Position numbers and translations under genes: made by a program. The notes below the pieces were generated by a model, which was given only the letters and a program-made list of their open reading frames with translations, was not told where the DNA came from and made no database searches. 64,000 nt of DNA, taken from the NCBI RefSeq assembly GCF_001423125.1, contig NZ_LMNW01000001.1, forward strand, positions 205,944 to 269,943, given 5' to 3'. This document shows, in pieces, positions 31,693 to 41,558 of this stretch. Position 1 is the stretch's first letter, and each line of letters opens with the position of its first letter. This DNA comes from Duganella sp. Leaf126. Its GTDB lineage: Bacteria; Pseudomonadota; Gammaproteobacteria; Burkholderiales; Burkholderiaceae_D.

Positions 31693-33411
31693 ATGACGCA
31701 CCCCACCCGCAGCGGCGGCCAGATCCTGGTCGACGCCCTCCAGATCCACGGCGTCGATACCGCTTTCGGCGTGCCCGGCGAGAGCTATCTCGACGTGCTC
31801 GACGCGCTGCACGATTCCGGTATCCGCTTCATCATCAACCGCCATGAAGGCGGCGCCGCCTTCATGGCCGACGCCTACGGCAAGATGACGGGCCGTCCCG
31901 GCATCTGCTTCGTCACGCGCGGGCCGGGCGCCACCAACGCCTCGATCGGCGTGCACACGGCGTACCAGGATTCGACGCCGATGATCCTGTTCATCGGCCA
32001 GGTCGGCAGCGACTTCATCGACCGCGAAGCGTTCCAGGAAATCGACTACCGCCGCATGTTCGGCCAGATGGCCAAGTGGGTGGCGCAGATCGACCGTGCC
32101 GACCGTATCCCCGAATACCTGGCGCGCGCGTTCCAGGTCGCCACCAGCGGCCGCCCCGGCCCGGTGGTGCTGGCCCTGCCGGAAGACATGCTGACCACCA
32201 TGGCCGCGGTGGCCGACACCCGCCGCTACCAGCCGGTGCAGGCGGCGCCGTCGGCCACGCAGATGGCGACCATGCGCGCCATGCTGCAGGACGCGCAGCG
32301 CCCGCTGCTGCTGCTCGGCGGCGGCGGCTGGAACGCGCAGGCCTGCGCCGACATGCGCCGCTTTGCCGAGACCAACGACCTGCCGGTGGCCTGCGCGTTC
32401 CGCTTCCAGGACCTGCTCGACAACGACCATGCCAATTACATCGGCGATGTCGGCATCGGCATCAACCCGGCGCTGGCCAAACGCGTGCGCGAGGCCGACG
32501 TGATCGTCGCCATCGGTCCGCGCCTGGGCGAGATGACGACCGGCGGTTACGGTCTGCTGACGGCGCCGGTGCCGCAGCAGCGCCTGGTCCACGTGCATGC
32601 GGACGCCGAGGAACTGGGCAGCGTGTACCAGGCCGAATTGCTGATCAACAGCGGCATGCCGCAGTTCGCGGCGGCGCTGGCCGCGCTCGCGCCGCTCAAC
32701 AGCGACGCCTGGCGCGCCAGCGTGGCAGCCGCGCGCGCCGACCTGGCGGCCTGGCAGCAGCAGCCGCCCGTGTTCCAGGACGGCCAGGCCCCGCTCGACC
32801 TGTGGCAGGTGGTGCAGGACATCGACCGCATCGCCCCGCACGACGTCATCATCACGAATGGCGCCGGCAACTACGCGACCTGGGCGCACCGCTTCCACCG
32901 CTACGGCGGTCTGCGCACCCAGCTCGCCCCCACCAGCGGCGCCATGGGCTACAGCGTGCCGGCCGGCGTGGCGGCCAAGCTCATCGATCCGGCGCGCACC
33001 GTGATCACCTTTGCCGGCGACGGCGAATACATGATGAACGGCCAGGAGCTGGCCACGGCCGTGCAGTACCGCGCAGGCGTGGTGGTGATCGTGTTTAACA
33101 ACGGCATGTTCGGCACCATCCGCATGCACCAGGAGCGCGACTACCCGGGCCGCGTGTCGGGCACCGAGCTGCACAACCCCGACTTTGCGGCGCTGGCGGT
33201 GGCCTACGGCGGCCATGGGGAAGTGGTGACGGCAACCGCCGACTTCGCGCCGGCCCTGGCGCGGGCGCTGGCGTGGACTGCAGAACGGCAGTTGCCGGCG
33301 CTGATCGAGCTGCGGTACGACGGCGAGCTGATCACGCCGGGAGCGACCCTGGCGACCATCCGCCGCAATGCCGAGGCGGCCAAATCGGCCAAGTCGGCCA
33401 AGGCCAGCTAG
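31693..33411 (+). CDS. Thiamine diphosphate-dependent enzyme, acetolactate synthase-like
   Basis: 572 residues with the three domains of the POX/AHAS family: Pyr domain with the catalytic glutamate in NRHEGGAAFMADAYGK (about residue 50), central domain, and PP domain with GDGEYMMNGQE...VVIVFNN, the Mg/ThDP motif, near residue 440. No small subunit gene (ilvN) follows, and the sequence differs from biosynthetic IlvB, so it may be a catabolic acetolactate synthase-like or decarboxylase enzyme; the substrate is open. AAGG precedes the ATG. The C-terminus is an Ala/Lys/Ser-rich tail. Transcribed alone. Confidence 0.85.
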   Translation: MTHPTRSGGQILVDALQIHGVDTAFGVPGESYLDVLDALHDSGIRFIINRHEGGAAFMADAYGKMTGRPGICFVTRGPGATNASIGVHTAYQDSTPMILFIGQVGSDFIDREAFQEIDYRRMFGQMAKWVAQIDRADRIPEYLARAFQVATSGRPGPVVLALPEDMLTTMAAVADTRRYQPVQAAPSATQMATMRAMLQDAQRPLLLLGGGGWNAQACADMRRFAETNDLPVACAFRFQDLLDNDHANYIGDVGIGINPALAKRVREADVIVAIGPRLGEMTTGGYGLLTAPVPQQRLVHVHADAEELGSVYQAELLINSGMPQFAAALAALAPLNSDAWRASVAAARADLAAWQQQPPVFQDGQAPLDLWQVVQDIDRIAPHDVIITNGAGNYATWAHRFHRYGGLRTQLAPTSGAMGYSVPAGVAAKLIDPARTVITFAGDGEYMMNGQELATAVQYRAGVVVIVFNNGMFGTIRMHQERDYPGRVSGTELHNPDFAALAVAYGGHGEVVTATADFAPALARALAWTAERQLPALIELRYDGELITPGATLATIRRNAEAAKSAKSAKAS

Positions 33412-33435
33412 GGCCAGGGCCAAGGCCAGCGAGGG

Positions 33436-33960
33436 TCAGGCGCCGCCGTTGTCCTGAGCGGGCGCCTCCTGCTTTTCCTTTTGCGGCGGACAGGCGTGGC
33501 ACACGCCCGCCTTGCGCCCGAAATCGGTCACCAGCGGCAGCCGCATCGGCACCGTCGCGTCGCCGCAGTAGCCGCCGTCGAGCACCAGGGCCTTGCCGCC
33601 GTCGACGATCTTGCCGCTGATGGTGCGCTCGTCTTCTTCCGGCGGCTGCACGGTGAAATACATCTGCCTGCCGCGCGGATCGATGTTGACGTCGCTGGCC
33701 ACGACCGGCCAGCTGATGCCGCCGGCCGTATATTCGTACAGCACCGTATCGACTTCGTTAAAGCGCTGCAAGGTGATGCGCTGGCCACCGAATTCGCCGC
33801 TGTCGGCGTTGATGCACAGATCGGAAAACACCATCATCCCGTACCGCGGCAAGCCACGCTCGTCGGCCTTGCGTGCGGCGGGCGCCCTGGGCGCAGCCAG
33901 TACCGCGCACGCGGCCAGCAGCAGAACGCCGCCCAGCAGCGCGCGTTGTCGGTTCTTCAT
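33436..33960 (-). CDS. Secreted or lipid-anchored hypothetical protein
   Basis: 174 residues. N-terminal MKNRQRALLGGVLLLAACAVLA is an export signal; LAAC at about residues 15-18 of the hydrophobic stretch fits a lipobox, while AVLAAP would also fit signal peptidase I. The mature part has four cysteines (SDLC, GGYC, CHAC), so a disulfide-bonded periplasmic domain is likely. No family recognised. GGGAGGG stands before the ATG at 33958-33960. It converges on the ThDP enzyme gene. Confidence 0.7.
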   Translation of the reverse strand: MKNRQRALLGGVLLLAACAVLAAPRAPAARKADERGLPRYGMMVFSDLCINADSGEFGGQRITLQRFNEVDTVLYEYTAGGISWPVVASDVNIDPRGRQMYFTVQPPEEDERTISGKIVDGGKALVLDGGYCGDATVPMRLPLVTDFGRKAGVCHACPPQKEKQEAPAQDNGGA

Positions 33961-33982
33961 AGCGTATTGCCCTCCCAAAAGA

Positions 33983-34009
33983 ACAACGGCTGCACCAGGC
34001 AGCCGTTGT
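33983..34009 (-). terminator. Porin gene terminator
   Basis: Eleven-base-pair perfect stem (33983-33993 with 33999-34009), five-base loop, followed on the minus strand by a short U-rich run (TCTTTT). It lies 25 bases past the porin stop. Confidence 0.75.
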
Positions 34010-34033
34010 GGATTCTAGACCTGAAAGATCAGA

Positions 34034-35131
34034 TTAGAACGAGTGTTTTACGCCCAGGTTGAACGCCTTGTCGCCGGTGCCGGCTTCGGTGTTGTTACCC
34101 ACGGTGTAAGCTGCACCGTTCTTGTTCTTGATCTTGGCGAAGGCAACGTAGGTGCTGGTGCGCTTCGACAGAGCATACGAGTAACCGATCGCGTACTGGT
34201 CAGCATCGCGGTTCAGTGGGTCTTTGTCGTTCTTGTGGGTGTACGACGCCATCACGGTGCCAGCTGGGCCAACTGGTGCGGTCAGACCGATCAGGGCGTT
34301 GGTGGTGTTTTCCGAGTTGTCGTAAGGCAGAGCGCTGTAAGCGTTAGGTACTGCAACGACCGAGCTGTTCTGGCCTTTGTTGTTGCCGAAGGCAGCGTAG
34401 GCTTTCAGGACCTTGAAGTCGTAGTTGACAGCAACCAGGCTGTTGTGGCCGTTGCGGTTCGACTTGATCGTGGCGGTGTCGTTGTTGTGGGTGTTGTAAG
34501 CGATACCGACGTTCAGGTCGCCGTTGGTGTACCAGCCCGACGCGCCGATCTGACGCTGAGCCGACGAATCACCAGCTTGTTCGCCCAGGCTGTACGATAC
34601 AGCGCCCGAGAAACCAGCGTAGACTGGGGTTTTGTAGACAACGGCGTTGTCGTTGCGGGTGCCGGTGGTCACGTTGGCCACAGCGCTGGTCGAGCTAACT
34701 GGGAACAAGTTTTTAGCGGTACCAGCGGTGCCCAGTGCGAACGGGTCAGCCACGTCGCGCAGCACTTCGTAGTAAGGGGTGTACTGACGACCGATGGTCA
34801 GGGTACCGGCCGTTTTCGAGCTCAGACCGACATATGCTTCGCGGTTGAACAGGCGGTTGGTGGTGTTGTCCAGTGCGCCGTCGTCCACTTTCACGCCAGC
34901 TTCCAGTTTGAAGATCGCGCTCAGACCGCTACCCAGGTCTTCGGTGCCCTTGAAGCCGATACGCGATGCCGAAGCGGCGCCGCTGGTGGCCTTGGTGACG
35001 TTACCGTTGATACCACCGCGTTCTGCGGTGATGCCGGCGTCAACGATACCGTACATGGTCACGTTCGACTGTGCCATTGCAACATTGCTCAGGGCGCCCA
35101 GGATGGCAATGGAGATCAGGGATTTTTTCAT
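34034..35131 (-). CDS. Outer membrane porin, Gram-negative trimeric type
   Basis: 365 residues. Signal peptide MKKSLISIAILGALSNVAMA, then SNVTMYGIVDAGI, the start of the 16-strand barrel of Burkholderiales general porins (Porin_4/OmpC-like), and a C-terminal strand ending in phenylalanine (LGVKHSF), the assembly signal. Codon usage is markedly biased to preferred codons (GGT/GCT, ACC), suggesting very high expression. GAAGGAAA precedes the ATG. Single-gene transcript with its own terminator. Confidence 0.95.
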   Translation of the reverse strand: MKKSLISIAILGALSNVAMAQSNVTMYGIVDAGITAERGGINGNVTKATSGAASASRIGFKGTEDLGSGLSAIFKLEAGVKVDDGALDNTTNRLFNREAYVGLSSKTAGTLTIGRQYTPYYEVLRDVADPFALGTAGTAKNLFPVSSTSAVANVTTGTRNDNAVVYKTPVYAGFSGAVSYSLGEQAGDSSAQRQIGASGWYTNGDLNVGIAYNTHNNDTATIKSNRNGHNSLVAVNYDFKVLKAYAAFGNNKGQNSSVVAVPNAYSALPYDNSENTTNALIGLTAPVGPAGTVMASYTHKNDKDPLNRDADQYAIGYSYALSKRTSTYVAFAKIKNKNGAAYTVGNNTEAGTGDKAFNLGVKHSF

Positions 35132-35838
35132 TCTTTATTTCCTTCAGTTGTAAGCTGTCAAAGGTAAAACTCGTGGTGCGGCTCAATTCAGCTGCTTAAC
35201 GATGCCTGCCGGGCCGACGCTCTTGTGGAGCGCCTGTCACCGGCAACCAGATGTCCGAAACGCCCGCATTTTAACGCATCGCAATATTTCATGCAGAGCA
35301 AGCGAATCAACCTCGTCCGTTCATCCGACGAGGGCACCGTGGTACATCGTGGTTGGACCAATTAAAAATAGCCAGATTGCTATTGATAGCGCTATTTTAT
35401 AACGAAGAGCTCGTGATTCACTGCCGCTCGTTGCCAATTAGCATACGACTTTTCAAATAGTTTGCACTTGAGAATTTCACAAATGTGTCAAATTCGGGGC
35501 GACAAGGCCGTATTACAGGCCTGTTACGGCGATAATTCTGTCCCAAATGCAACTTAATGCAAACTGTGAGCAATTTGTAAGTAATTGCTACCTGTTGCGC
35601 GACTGCCACAAAAACTGCACCAATTCGTGCAGCACCCGCCCCAAACGGGGGCGTTGTGCACTGCAAAAGTCATCGTCCGCGCAAAAAACCGGCCGGTCGG
35701 CACGGGCGCCGACGCTTCCCTCCCGCGCGACGGCGCGGGCGCGGACGCTGCATTTCGCTGCACGTGCTCTGGTAAAATAGCATCATTTCCTCCCTTGTCC
35801 GGCCCCGCCGGGCACCAGCTTGAAGCGCCCCGATCACT
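35132..35838. other. Gene-free A/T-rich region between porin and ftsY
   Basis: About 700 bases containing the leader and promoter region of the porin gene on the left and that of ftsY on the right. A 7-bp hairpin (CCTCGTC at 35311-35317 with GACGAGG at 35327-35333) has no U tract. No protein-like open frame or known RNA could be identified. Confidence 0.5.
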
Positions 35839-36900
35839 ATGTTTAGTTTCTTCAAGAAAAAACCTGTCACCCCCGATGTGCCGCAGGCGCCATCGCCTGT
35901 GCCGCAGGCGCCATCACTTGCCCCGGCCCGGTCGCCGGCAGCGCTTGCGTCGCCGGCCACAACCGACCTGCCGGACCTGCTGCCGATCGAAGAGCCGGCG
36001 CAAAAGCAGTCGTGGATGTCGCGCCTGAAAGCGGGGCTATCGAAGACCTCCGGTAACCTGTCGCTGCTGTTCGTGGGCGCCAAGATCGACGACGACCTGT
36101 ACGACGAGCTGGAAGCGGCGCTGCTGATGTCCGACGCCGGCGTCGAAGCAACCGAGTACCTGCTGACCGCGCTCAAGCGCAAGGTCAAGGAAGACAAGCT
36201 GCTCGACGCTGCAGCCGTCAAGGCCGCGCTCAAGCAGTTGCTGACGGAATTGCTGCTGCCGCTGCAAAAGCCATTCGAACTGGGCCGTCACCAGCCGATG
36301 GTGATGATGATTTCGGGCGTCAATGGCGCCGGCAAGACCACCACCATCGGCAAACTGGCCAAGCACATGCAGTCGAACGGCCAGTCGGTGCTGCTGGCCG
36401 CCGGCGACACCTTCCGCGCTGCTGCCCGCGAGCAATTGATGGTCTGGGGCCAGCGCAACAACATTACCGTGATTTCGCAGGCATCGGGCGATCCAGCCGC
36501 TGTCTCGTTCGACGCGGTGCAGTCGGGCAAGGCGCGCGGCCTGGACGTGGTCATGATCGATACCGCCGGTCGCCTGCCCACCCAGCTGCACCTGATGGAA
36601 GAATTGAAAAAGGTCCAGCGCGTGATCGGCAAGGGCATGGATGGCGCACCGCACGAAACCCTGTTGGTCATCGACGGCAATACCGGGCAAAATGCGCTGG
36701 CGCAAGTCAAAGCGTTCGACGACGCCCTCAAGCTGACCGGCCTGGTGATTACCAAGCTCGACGGTACTGCCAAGGGCGGCGTGCTGGCCGCGATTGCCCG
36801 CGTACGTCCGGTGCCCGTGTACTTCATCGGCATCGGTGAAAAAATCGAAGACTTGCAGCCGTTCGTCGCGGCCGAGTTTGTTGAAGCCCTGCTCGGCTAA
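35839..36900 (+). CDS. ftsY: Signal recognition particle receptor FtsY
   Basis: 353 residues. Short acidic/proline-rich A domain (about 1-50) with two copies of a VPQAPS unit, then the four-helix N domain and the SRP GTPase G domain: GVNGAGKTTTIGKLA near residue 155, DTFRAAAREQL, DTAGRLPTQ and TKLDGTAKGG. It docks ribosome-SRP complexes at the membrane. First gene of ftsYEX; ftsE begins 23 bases later. Confidence 0.96.
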   Translation: MFSFFKKKPVTPDVPQAPSPVPQAPSLAPARSPAALASPATTDLPDLLPIEEPAQKQSWMSRLKAGLSKTSGNLSLLFVGAKIDDDLYDELEAALLMSDAGVEATEYLLTALKRKVKEDKLLDAAAVKAALKQLLTELLLPLQKPFELGRHQPMVMMISGVNGAGKTTTIGKLAKHMQSNGQSVLLAAGDTFRAAAREQLMVWGQRNNITVISQASGDPAAVSFDAVQSGKARGLDVVMIDTAGRLPTQLHLMEELKKVQRVIGKGMDGAPHETLLVIDGNTGQNALAQVKAFDDALKLTGLVITKLDGTAKGGVLAAIARVRPVPVYFIGIGEKIEDLQPFVAAEFVEALLG

Positions 36901-36923
36901 CCACGGATAAGCGCCCCCACAGA

Positions 36924-37580
36924 ATGATTGAATTTCGCAACGTCACCAAGCAGTACACCGCCGATGCGGTGGCGCTGCGCGACCTCTCGTTCCATGTCGA
37001 TAAAGGCGAACTGGTGTTTCTGGCCGGTCCGTCCGGCGCCGGCAAGTCCACGCTGCTGAAAATGATCGCGGCCGTCGAGCGCCCGACGGCCGGCCAGGTC
37101 ATCGTCAACGGCCAGGATATTTCACGTATCCGCTCGTCGGCCATTCCCTTTTTGCGCCGCAAGCTGGGGCTGATCTTCCAGCAGCAGCGCCTGCTGACCG
37201 ACCGCACCATCGTCGCCAACGTGATGCTGCCGCTGCTGGTAACCGGCTCGTCGCACCGCGAAGCGGAACAGCGCGCCCGCGCCGCGCTCGACAAGGTGGG
37301 ACTGCTCGACCGCGCCAGCGCCCAGCCGCTGGCCCTGTCCGGCGGCGAGCAGCAGCGGGTATCGATTGCGCGCGCCATCGTCAACCGGCCGCAGGTGATC
37401 CTGGCCGACGAACCCACCGCCAACCTCGACCGCGCCAGCGCCAACAAGGTGTTCGATGCGCTCAAGGCGTTCCACTCGGTGGGGGTGACGTGCCTGATCT
37501 CCAGCCACGACGAGCAAATGCTGGACGCGGCCGCGCGCGTGATCCGGCTCGACCACGGCCAGCTGGAGGTGGCGCCATGA
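36924..37580 (+). CDS. ftsE: Cell division ATP-binding protein FtsE
   Basis: 218 residues, ABC ATPase. Walker A GPSGAGKST near residue 35, signature LSGGEQQRVSIARAI, Walker B VILADEPTANLD, and the switch histidine in ISSHDEQ. With FtsX it regulates periplasmic amidases during septation. Its stop overlaps the ftsX start by four bases. Confidence 0.97.
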   Translation: MIEFRNVTKQYTADAVALRDLSFHVDKGELVFLAGPSGAGKSTLLKMIAAVERPTAGQVIVNGQDISRIRSSAIPFLRRKLGLIFQQQRLLTDRTIVANVMLPLLVTGSSHREAEQRARAALDKVGLLDRASAQPLALSGGEQQRVSIARAIVNRPQVILADEPTANLDRASANKVFDALKAFHSVGVTCLISSHDEQMLDAAARVIRLDHGQLEVAP

Positions 37581-38497
37581 CCTACTGGTTCCGCCAGCAC
37601 CGTTACGCGCTGTCGGTGGCGCTGGTACACCTGCGCCGCGCTCCCGGCAGCTTCCTGTTCAATATCCTGGTGGTGGCGATTGCGCTGGCGCTGCCGTTCA
37701 TGGGCGCCACCCTGCTCGACAATGTGCGCCCGATGTCCGAGCAGTTGTCGGTCGATCCCGAACTCAGCGTGTTTCTCAAGCAGGATACGCCGCGCCAGCA
37801 GGCCGAGGAACTGGCCGTGCTGCTGCGCCAGGCCGTGCCCGACAAGCAGGCGAAGATCATCTTTACCGAGCGCGAGAAGGCGCTGGAAACCCTCAAGGAA
37901 AAAAGCGGCCTGGCCGACGTCCTGACCACGCTTGGCGAAAATCCGCTGCCCGACAGCTATGTGCTCAAGCTGAACGCCTTCCGCCTGGCCGAATCGGGCG
38001 GCGACGTCGATGTGCTGGCCGAGCAGATCCGGGCGCTGCCCGGCGTCGACACGGTGCAGGTCGATTCGGCCTGGGTCAAGCGCCTGGCCGCCCTGCTCAA
38101 CATCCTGCGCCTGGCGCTGCTGCTGCTGGCCGCCACGCTGGGCACGGTGGTGGTGGCGGTGGTGTTCAACACCATCCGCCTGCAGGTCTTGACGCAGCGC
38201 GAGGAAATCCAGGTGTCCAAGCTGATCGGCGCCACCGACAGCTTCATCCACCGCCCCTTCTATTACACGGGCGCGCTGCTGGGGCTGTGCTCGGGCGCGC
38301 TGGCACTGGGCGCCGTGGCGCTGGCGCTGCGTCCGCTCAACGCTGCGATTGCCGAATTTGCCCGCCTGTACGCGTCCGAGTTCCAGCTGACGCCACTGTC
38401 ACCGCTGCTGATGGCCATCCTGCTGGCCCTGTCTGCCGGCCTGGGCCTCGCGGGAGCAGTACTGTCCGTGCAGCGCCACCTTGCCCGCCTGCAATAA
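37577..38497 (+). CDS. ftsX: Cell division protein FtsX
   Basis: 306 residues, inner-membrane partner of FtsE. Four transmembrane segments (about 32-52, 175-200, 228-252, 275-298) and a periplasmic loop between the first two (residues 55-170, LDNVRPMSEQLSVDPELSVFL...) that contacts EnvC-type activators. The start at 37577 is fixed by the ATGA overlap with ftsE; the frame is open further upstream without similarity. Confidence 0.95.
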   Translation: MTYWFRQHRYALSVALVHLRRAPGSFLFNILVVAIALALPFMGATLLDNVRPMSEQLSVDPELSVFLKQDTPRQQAEELAVLLRQAVPDKQAKIIFTEREKALETLKEKSGLADVLTTLGENPLPDSYVLKLNAFRLAESGGDVDVLAEQIRALPGVDTVQVDSAWVKRLAALLNILRLALLLLAATLGTVVVAVVFNTIRLQVLTQREEIQVSKLIGATDSFIHRPFYYTGALLGLCSGALALGAVALALRPLNAAIAEFARLYASEFQLTPLSPLLMAILLALSAGLGLAGAVLSVQRHLARLQ

Positions 38498-38506
38498 CTC
38501 CCCTGC

Positions 38507-38529
38507 GCCGCCATCGTCGTGATGGCGGC
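38507..38529 (+). terminator. Possible terminator after ftsX
   Basis: GCCGCCATC (38507-38515) pairs perfectly with GATGGCGGC (38521-38529) around a five-base loop, ten bases past the ftsX stop. There is no clear T run after it, so strength is doubtful. Confidence 0.4.
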
Positions 38530-38686
38530 ATGTGCGGCCACGTACGGACTTTCCCAGTCCCCTCAATCATCATCAGCACACGATTAAGGCTGGTCTAAGC
38601 TCCGGCGCGCACACTTCATACATGGAAGCGATGAGCTTGATCAAGTTCATAGCAATTTCACTATCAAGGTTGTAGCATGACTGCAA

Positions 38687-38716
38687 TTGGCACTCTCGGT
38701 CAGAGAGTGCTAATAT
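38687..38716 (+). promoter_or_regulatory. CIRCE element overlapping the rpoH promoter
   Basis: TTGGCACTC (38687-38695), nine bases, GAGTGCTAA (38705-38713) matches the CIRCE consensus TTAGCACTC-N9-GAGTGCTAA at 17 of 18 arm positions. The same stretch reads as a sigma-70 promoter: TTGGCA (38687-38692), 18-base spacer, TAATAT (38711-38716). HrcA bound here would directly block transcription of rpoH, 65 bases downstream. CIRCE/HrcA control is known for groESL and dnaK in many bacteria; at rpoH it ties the repressor circuit to the sigma factor. Confidence 0.88.
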
Positions 38717-38780
38717 ACGAACACTGCAGAGCTGTTAATGCCTTTGTAGCAACCAGCAATCATCGAGCGAAGGAATGAAC

Positions 38781-39680
38781 ATGACTATGATGTCCGCAAC
38801 GACCTCGCTGGCCCCTGCCAGCAACAGTGCTCTGGGACTCGGGTTCAGTGGCAACCTGGGTAACCTGGACGCCTACATTTCGGCCGTCAACCGTCTGCCG
38901 ATGCTGACGCACGACGATGAGGTGAAGCTGGGCAAGCGCCTGAAAGAACATAACGACCTGGCCGCCGCGCAGCAGCTGGTGCTGTCGCACCTGCGCCTGG
39001 TGGTCTCGATCGCCCGCGGCTACCTCGGCTACGGCCTGCCCCATGCCGACCTGATCCAGGAAGGCAATATCGGCCTGATGAAAGCCGTGAAGCGCTTCGA
39101 CCCCGATCAGAACGTGCGCCTGGTGTCGTATGCCATGCACTGGATCAAGGCCGAGATGCACGAGTACATCCTGAAAAACTGGCGTCTGGTCAAGGTGGCC
39201 ACCACCAAGGCCCAGCGCAAGCTGTTTTTCAACCTGCGCAGCCACAAGACCGGTCTCGACGCGATGAGCCCGACGCAGGTGGACAGCCTGGCCAAGATGC
39301 TGGACGTCAAGCGCGAAGAAGTGATCGAGATGGAAACCCGGCTCAGCGGCCGCGATATCGCGCTCGAGTCGCCGACCGACGACGAGGACGACAAGTTTAC
39401 ACCGATCGCCTACCTGTCGTCCGAGCAAACGGAGCCGACCAAGGTGCTGGAAGCGGAGCAGGTGACGCGTCTGCAATCGGAAGGGCTGGAACAGGCGCTG
39501 GGCAAGCTCGACGCCCGTTCGCGCCGCATCGTCGAAGCGCGCTGGCTGGCCAACGACGATGGTTCGGGCGCCACGCTGCACACGCTGGCCGAAGAGTTCG
39601 GCGTATCGGCCGAACGCATCCGCCAGATCGAGTCGGCTGCGCTGAAGAAGATGAAAGGTTCGCTGGCGGCGTACGTCTAA
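38781..39680 (+). CDS. rpoH: Heat-shock sigma factor RpoH (sigma-32)
   Basis: 299 residues. Sigma-70 family regions 2 (LIQEGNIGLMKAVKRFDPDQNVRLVSYAMHWIKAEM, about 91-126) and 4 (C-terminal LAEEFGVSAERIRQIESAALKKMK) flank the diagnostic RpoH box QRKLFFNLR at 145-153. It directs transcription of chaperone and protease genes. AAGGA at 38770-38774 is six bases from the ATG at 38781, so this start is preferred over the ATG at 38775, which touches the ribosome binding site. Preceded by a CIRCE-covered promoter and followed by a strong terminator. Confidence 0.97.
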   Translation: MTMMSATTSLAPASNSALGLGFSGNLGNLDAYISAVNRLPMLTHDDEVKLGKRLKEHNDLAAAQQLVLSHLRLVVSIARGYLGYGLPHADLIQEGNIGLMKAVKRFDPDQNVRLVSYAMHWIKAEMHEYILKNWRLVKVATTKAQRKLFFNLRSHKTGLDAMSPTQVDSLAKMLDVKREEVIEMETRLSGRDIALESPTDDEDDKFTPIAYLSSEQTEPTKVLEAEQVTRLQSEGLEQALGKLDARSRRIVEARWLANDDGSGATLHTLAEEFGVSAERIRQIESAALKKMKGSLAAYV

Positions 39681-39739
39681 GCTGCTGCAACCGGGCGGCA
39701 ACATCCCAGTCTCAAGAATAATACCGCCGAACCCATAAA

Positions 39740-39763
39740 AAAAGCAGCGTTTCCGCTGCTTTT
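39740..39763 (+). terminator. Bidirectional terminator of rpoH
   Basis: AAAAGCAGCG (39740-39749) pairs with CGCTGCTTTT (39754-39763) around a TTTC loop, with A and T runs on both sides. It ends rpoH and overlaps the stop of the converging small gene. Confidence 0.9.
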
Positions 39764-40022
39764 ATGTAGGACATCGACTCAACAATTCGCCAACCAGCTG
39801 ATTCATATCAAGGCCACGTGCGGTCGCCTGCGCGTTTAATTGCGCCACCAGGTCACAATGTAATTTGACGGCAAACGGCACCAGGCCCAGTGCCTGGTCG
39901 CGGCGGCGCTGTTCGCGCTTGTCGATCACTTCCGGCGCCTTGCCGAAGCTCGATGCGTGTCCCGGGGACACCTTGCTCATGATTTTTTTGGCGTCGGCCT
40001 TGGCCAGGTCGGTCTTGCGCAT
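39762..40022 (-). CDS. Conserved small protein, possible ribbon-helix-helix
   Basis: 86 residues: a basic N-terminal half (MRKTDLAKADAKKIMSKVSPG...DKREQRRRDQ) and a C-terminal part LGLVPFAVKLHCDLVAQLNAQATARGLDMNQLVGELL that has the beta-strand/helix/helix rhythm of ribbon-helix-helix DNA-binding proteins. I cannot assign a named family. No partner toxin gene is adjacent. It converges on rpoH across a shared terminator. Confidence 0.65.
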   Translation of the reverse strand: MRKTDLAKADAKKIMSKVSPGHASSFGKAPEVIDKREQRRRDQALGLVPFAVKLHCDLVAQLNAQATARGLDMNQLVGELLSRCPT

Positions 40023-40190
40023 GCGGATTCCTGTGAGTGGGTGCTAAGTGCCGACATTCTACGCAGCTTGGGCGGCGCCGGTGGGCTTTGTTTGCGCTGC
40101 ACGCTGCAACCGGTCGCCAACTGCTTAATCGTGCGACACATACATGGTTTTTTTGTTAAGGTTTTTCCGTTATTTTCTACCGAGGTCAAG

Positions 40191-40703
40191 ATGAAAAGAT
40201 CCATTTTGCGCCAGCTCATTGTCCTGCCCCTGCTGACGTTCGTGATGGCGGCGCTTTACGCCTGCGGTTCGGCAGCGGGCAATCGCGCTGCGGTCGTGCC
40301 GCAGCCATTCGCCACCACCTATGTGCTCACCCGGGGCGCCAGCGCCCTGATCACGCCGGCGGCCCAGCCCGTTGCCAGCGACAAACCGGGCACGCTGGTC
40401 GCGCCCGTGGTGCGCCTCGACCGCGTCAACGACAGCCGCTGCCGCCAGGGCGCCGTCTGCGTCTGGGCCGGCTACATCAGTTACAGTTTCAGCCTGACCC
40501 GGCCCGACGGCGTCACCAGCAGCTTCGTGCTGTCCGACAGCATGCCCAACGGCGCCACCAGCGTCACCCAGGACGGCCTGACCTTTACCCTGGCCGGTGT
40601 CGAACCGCAGGGCGTGCCGTCCAGGAACGACATCGTTCCCGATTATCGCGTCGGCATCCGCGTCAGCAATACGGCAGCAACGCCGCAGCGCAAGCCGGCC
40701 TGA
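40191..40703 (+). CDS. Putative lipoprotein
   Basis: 170 residues. The signal sequence MKRSILRQLIVLPLLTFVMAALYACGS ends in a lipobox-like L-Y-A-C, so Cys25 would be lipidated. The mature part has a pair of cysteines (DSRCRQGAVCVWAGY), a pattern seen in small secreted proteins that follow 'VRLDRVNDSRCP.GVQCVWAG', common in Bacteroidetes and Proteobacteria without known function. AGG precedes the ATG. Its stop overlaps a tiny open frame that begins at 40703. Confidence 0.75.
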   Translation: MKRSILRQLIVLPLLTFVMAALYACGSAAGNRAAVVPQPFATTYVLTRGASALITPAAQPVASDKPGTLVAPVVRLDRVNDSRCRQGAVCVWAGYISYSFSLTRPDGVTSSFVLSDSMPNGATSVTQDGLTFTLAGVEPQGVPSRNDIVPDYRVGIRVSNTAATPQRKPA

Positions 40704-40817
40704 TGCCAGCGCGGGTGTTCGACCGGGATGGCACGGTGACAGCCGTCAGCGTGCGCCGGCGCCACGGCGTGGGCAGCGCCGTCATGCAACGCGCAGCGCA
40801 TTGAGGCTGCCCCCGCC

Positions 40818-41547
<730 letters not shown>

Positions 41548-41558
<11 letters not shown>

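Noticed and set aside
35311..35333. 7-bp hairpin in the porin-ftsY gap as a terminator
   Set aside because: No T or A run follows on either strand and no transcript is expected to end there.
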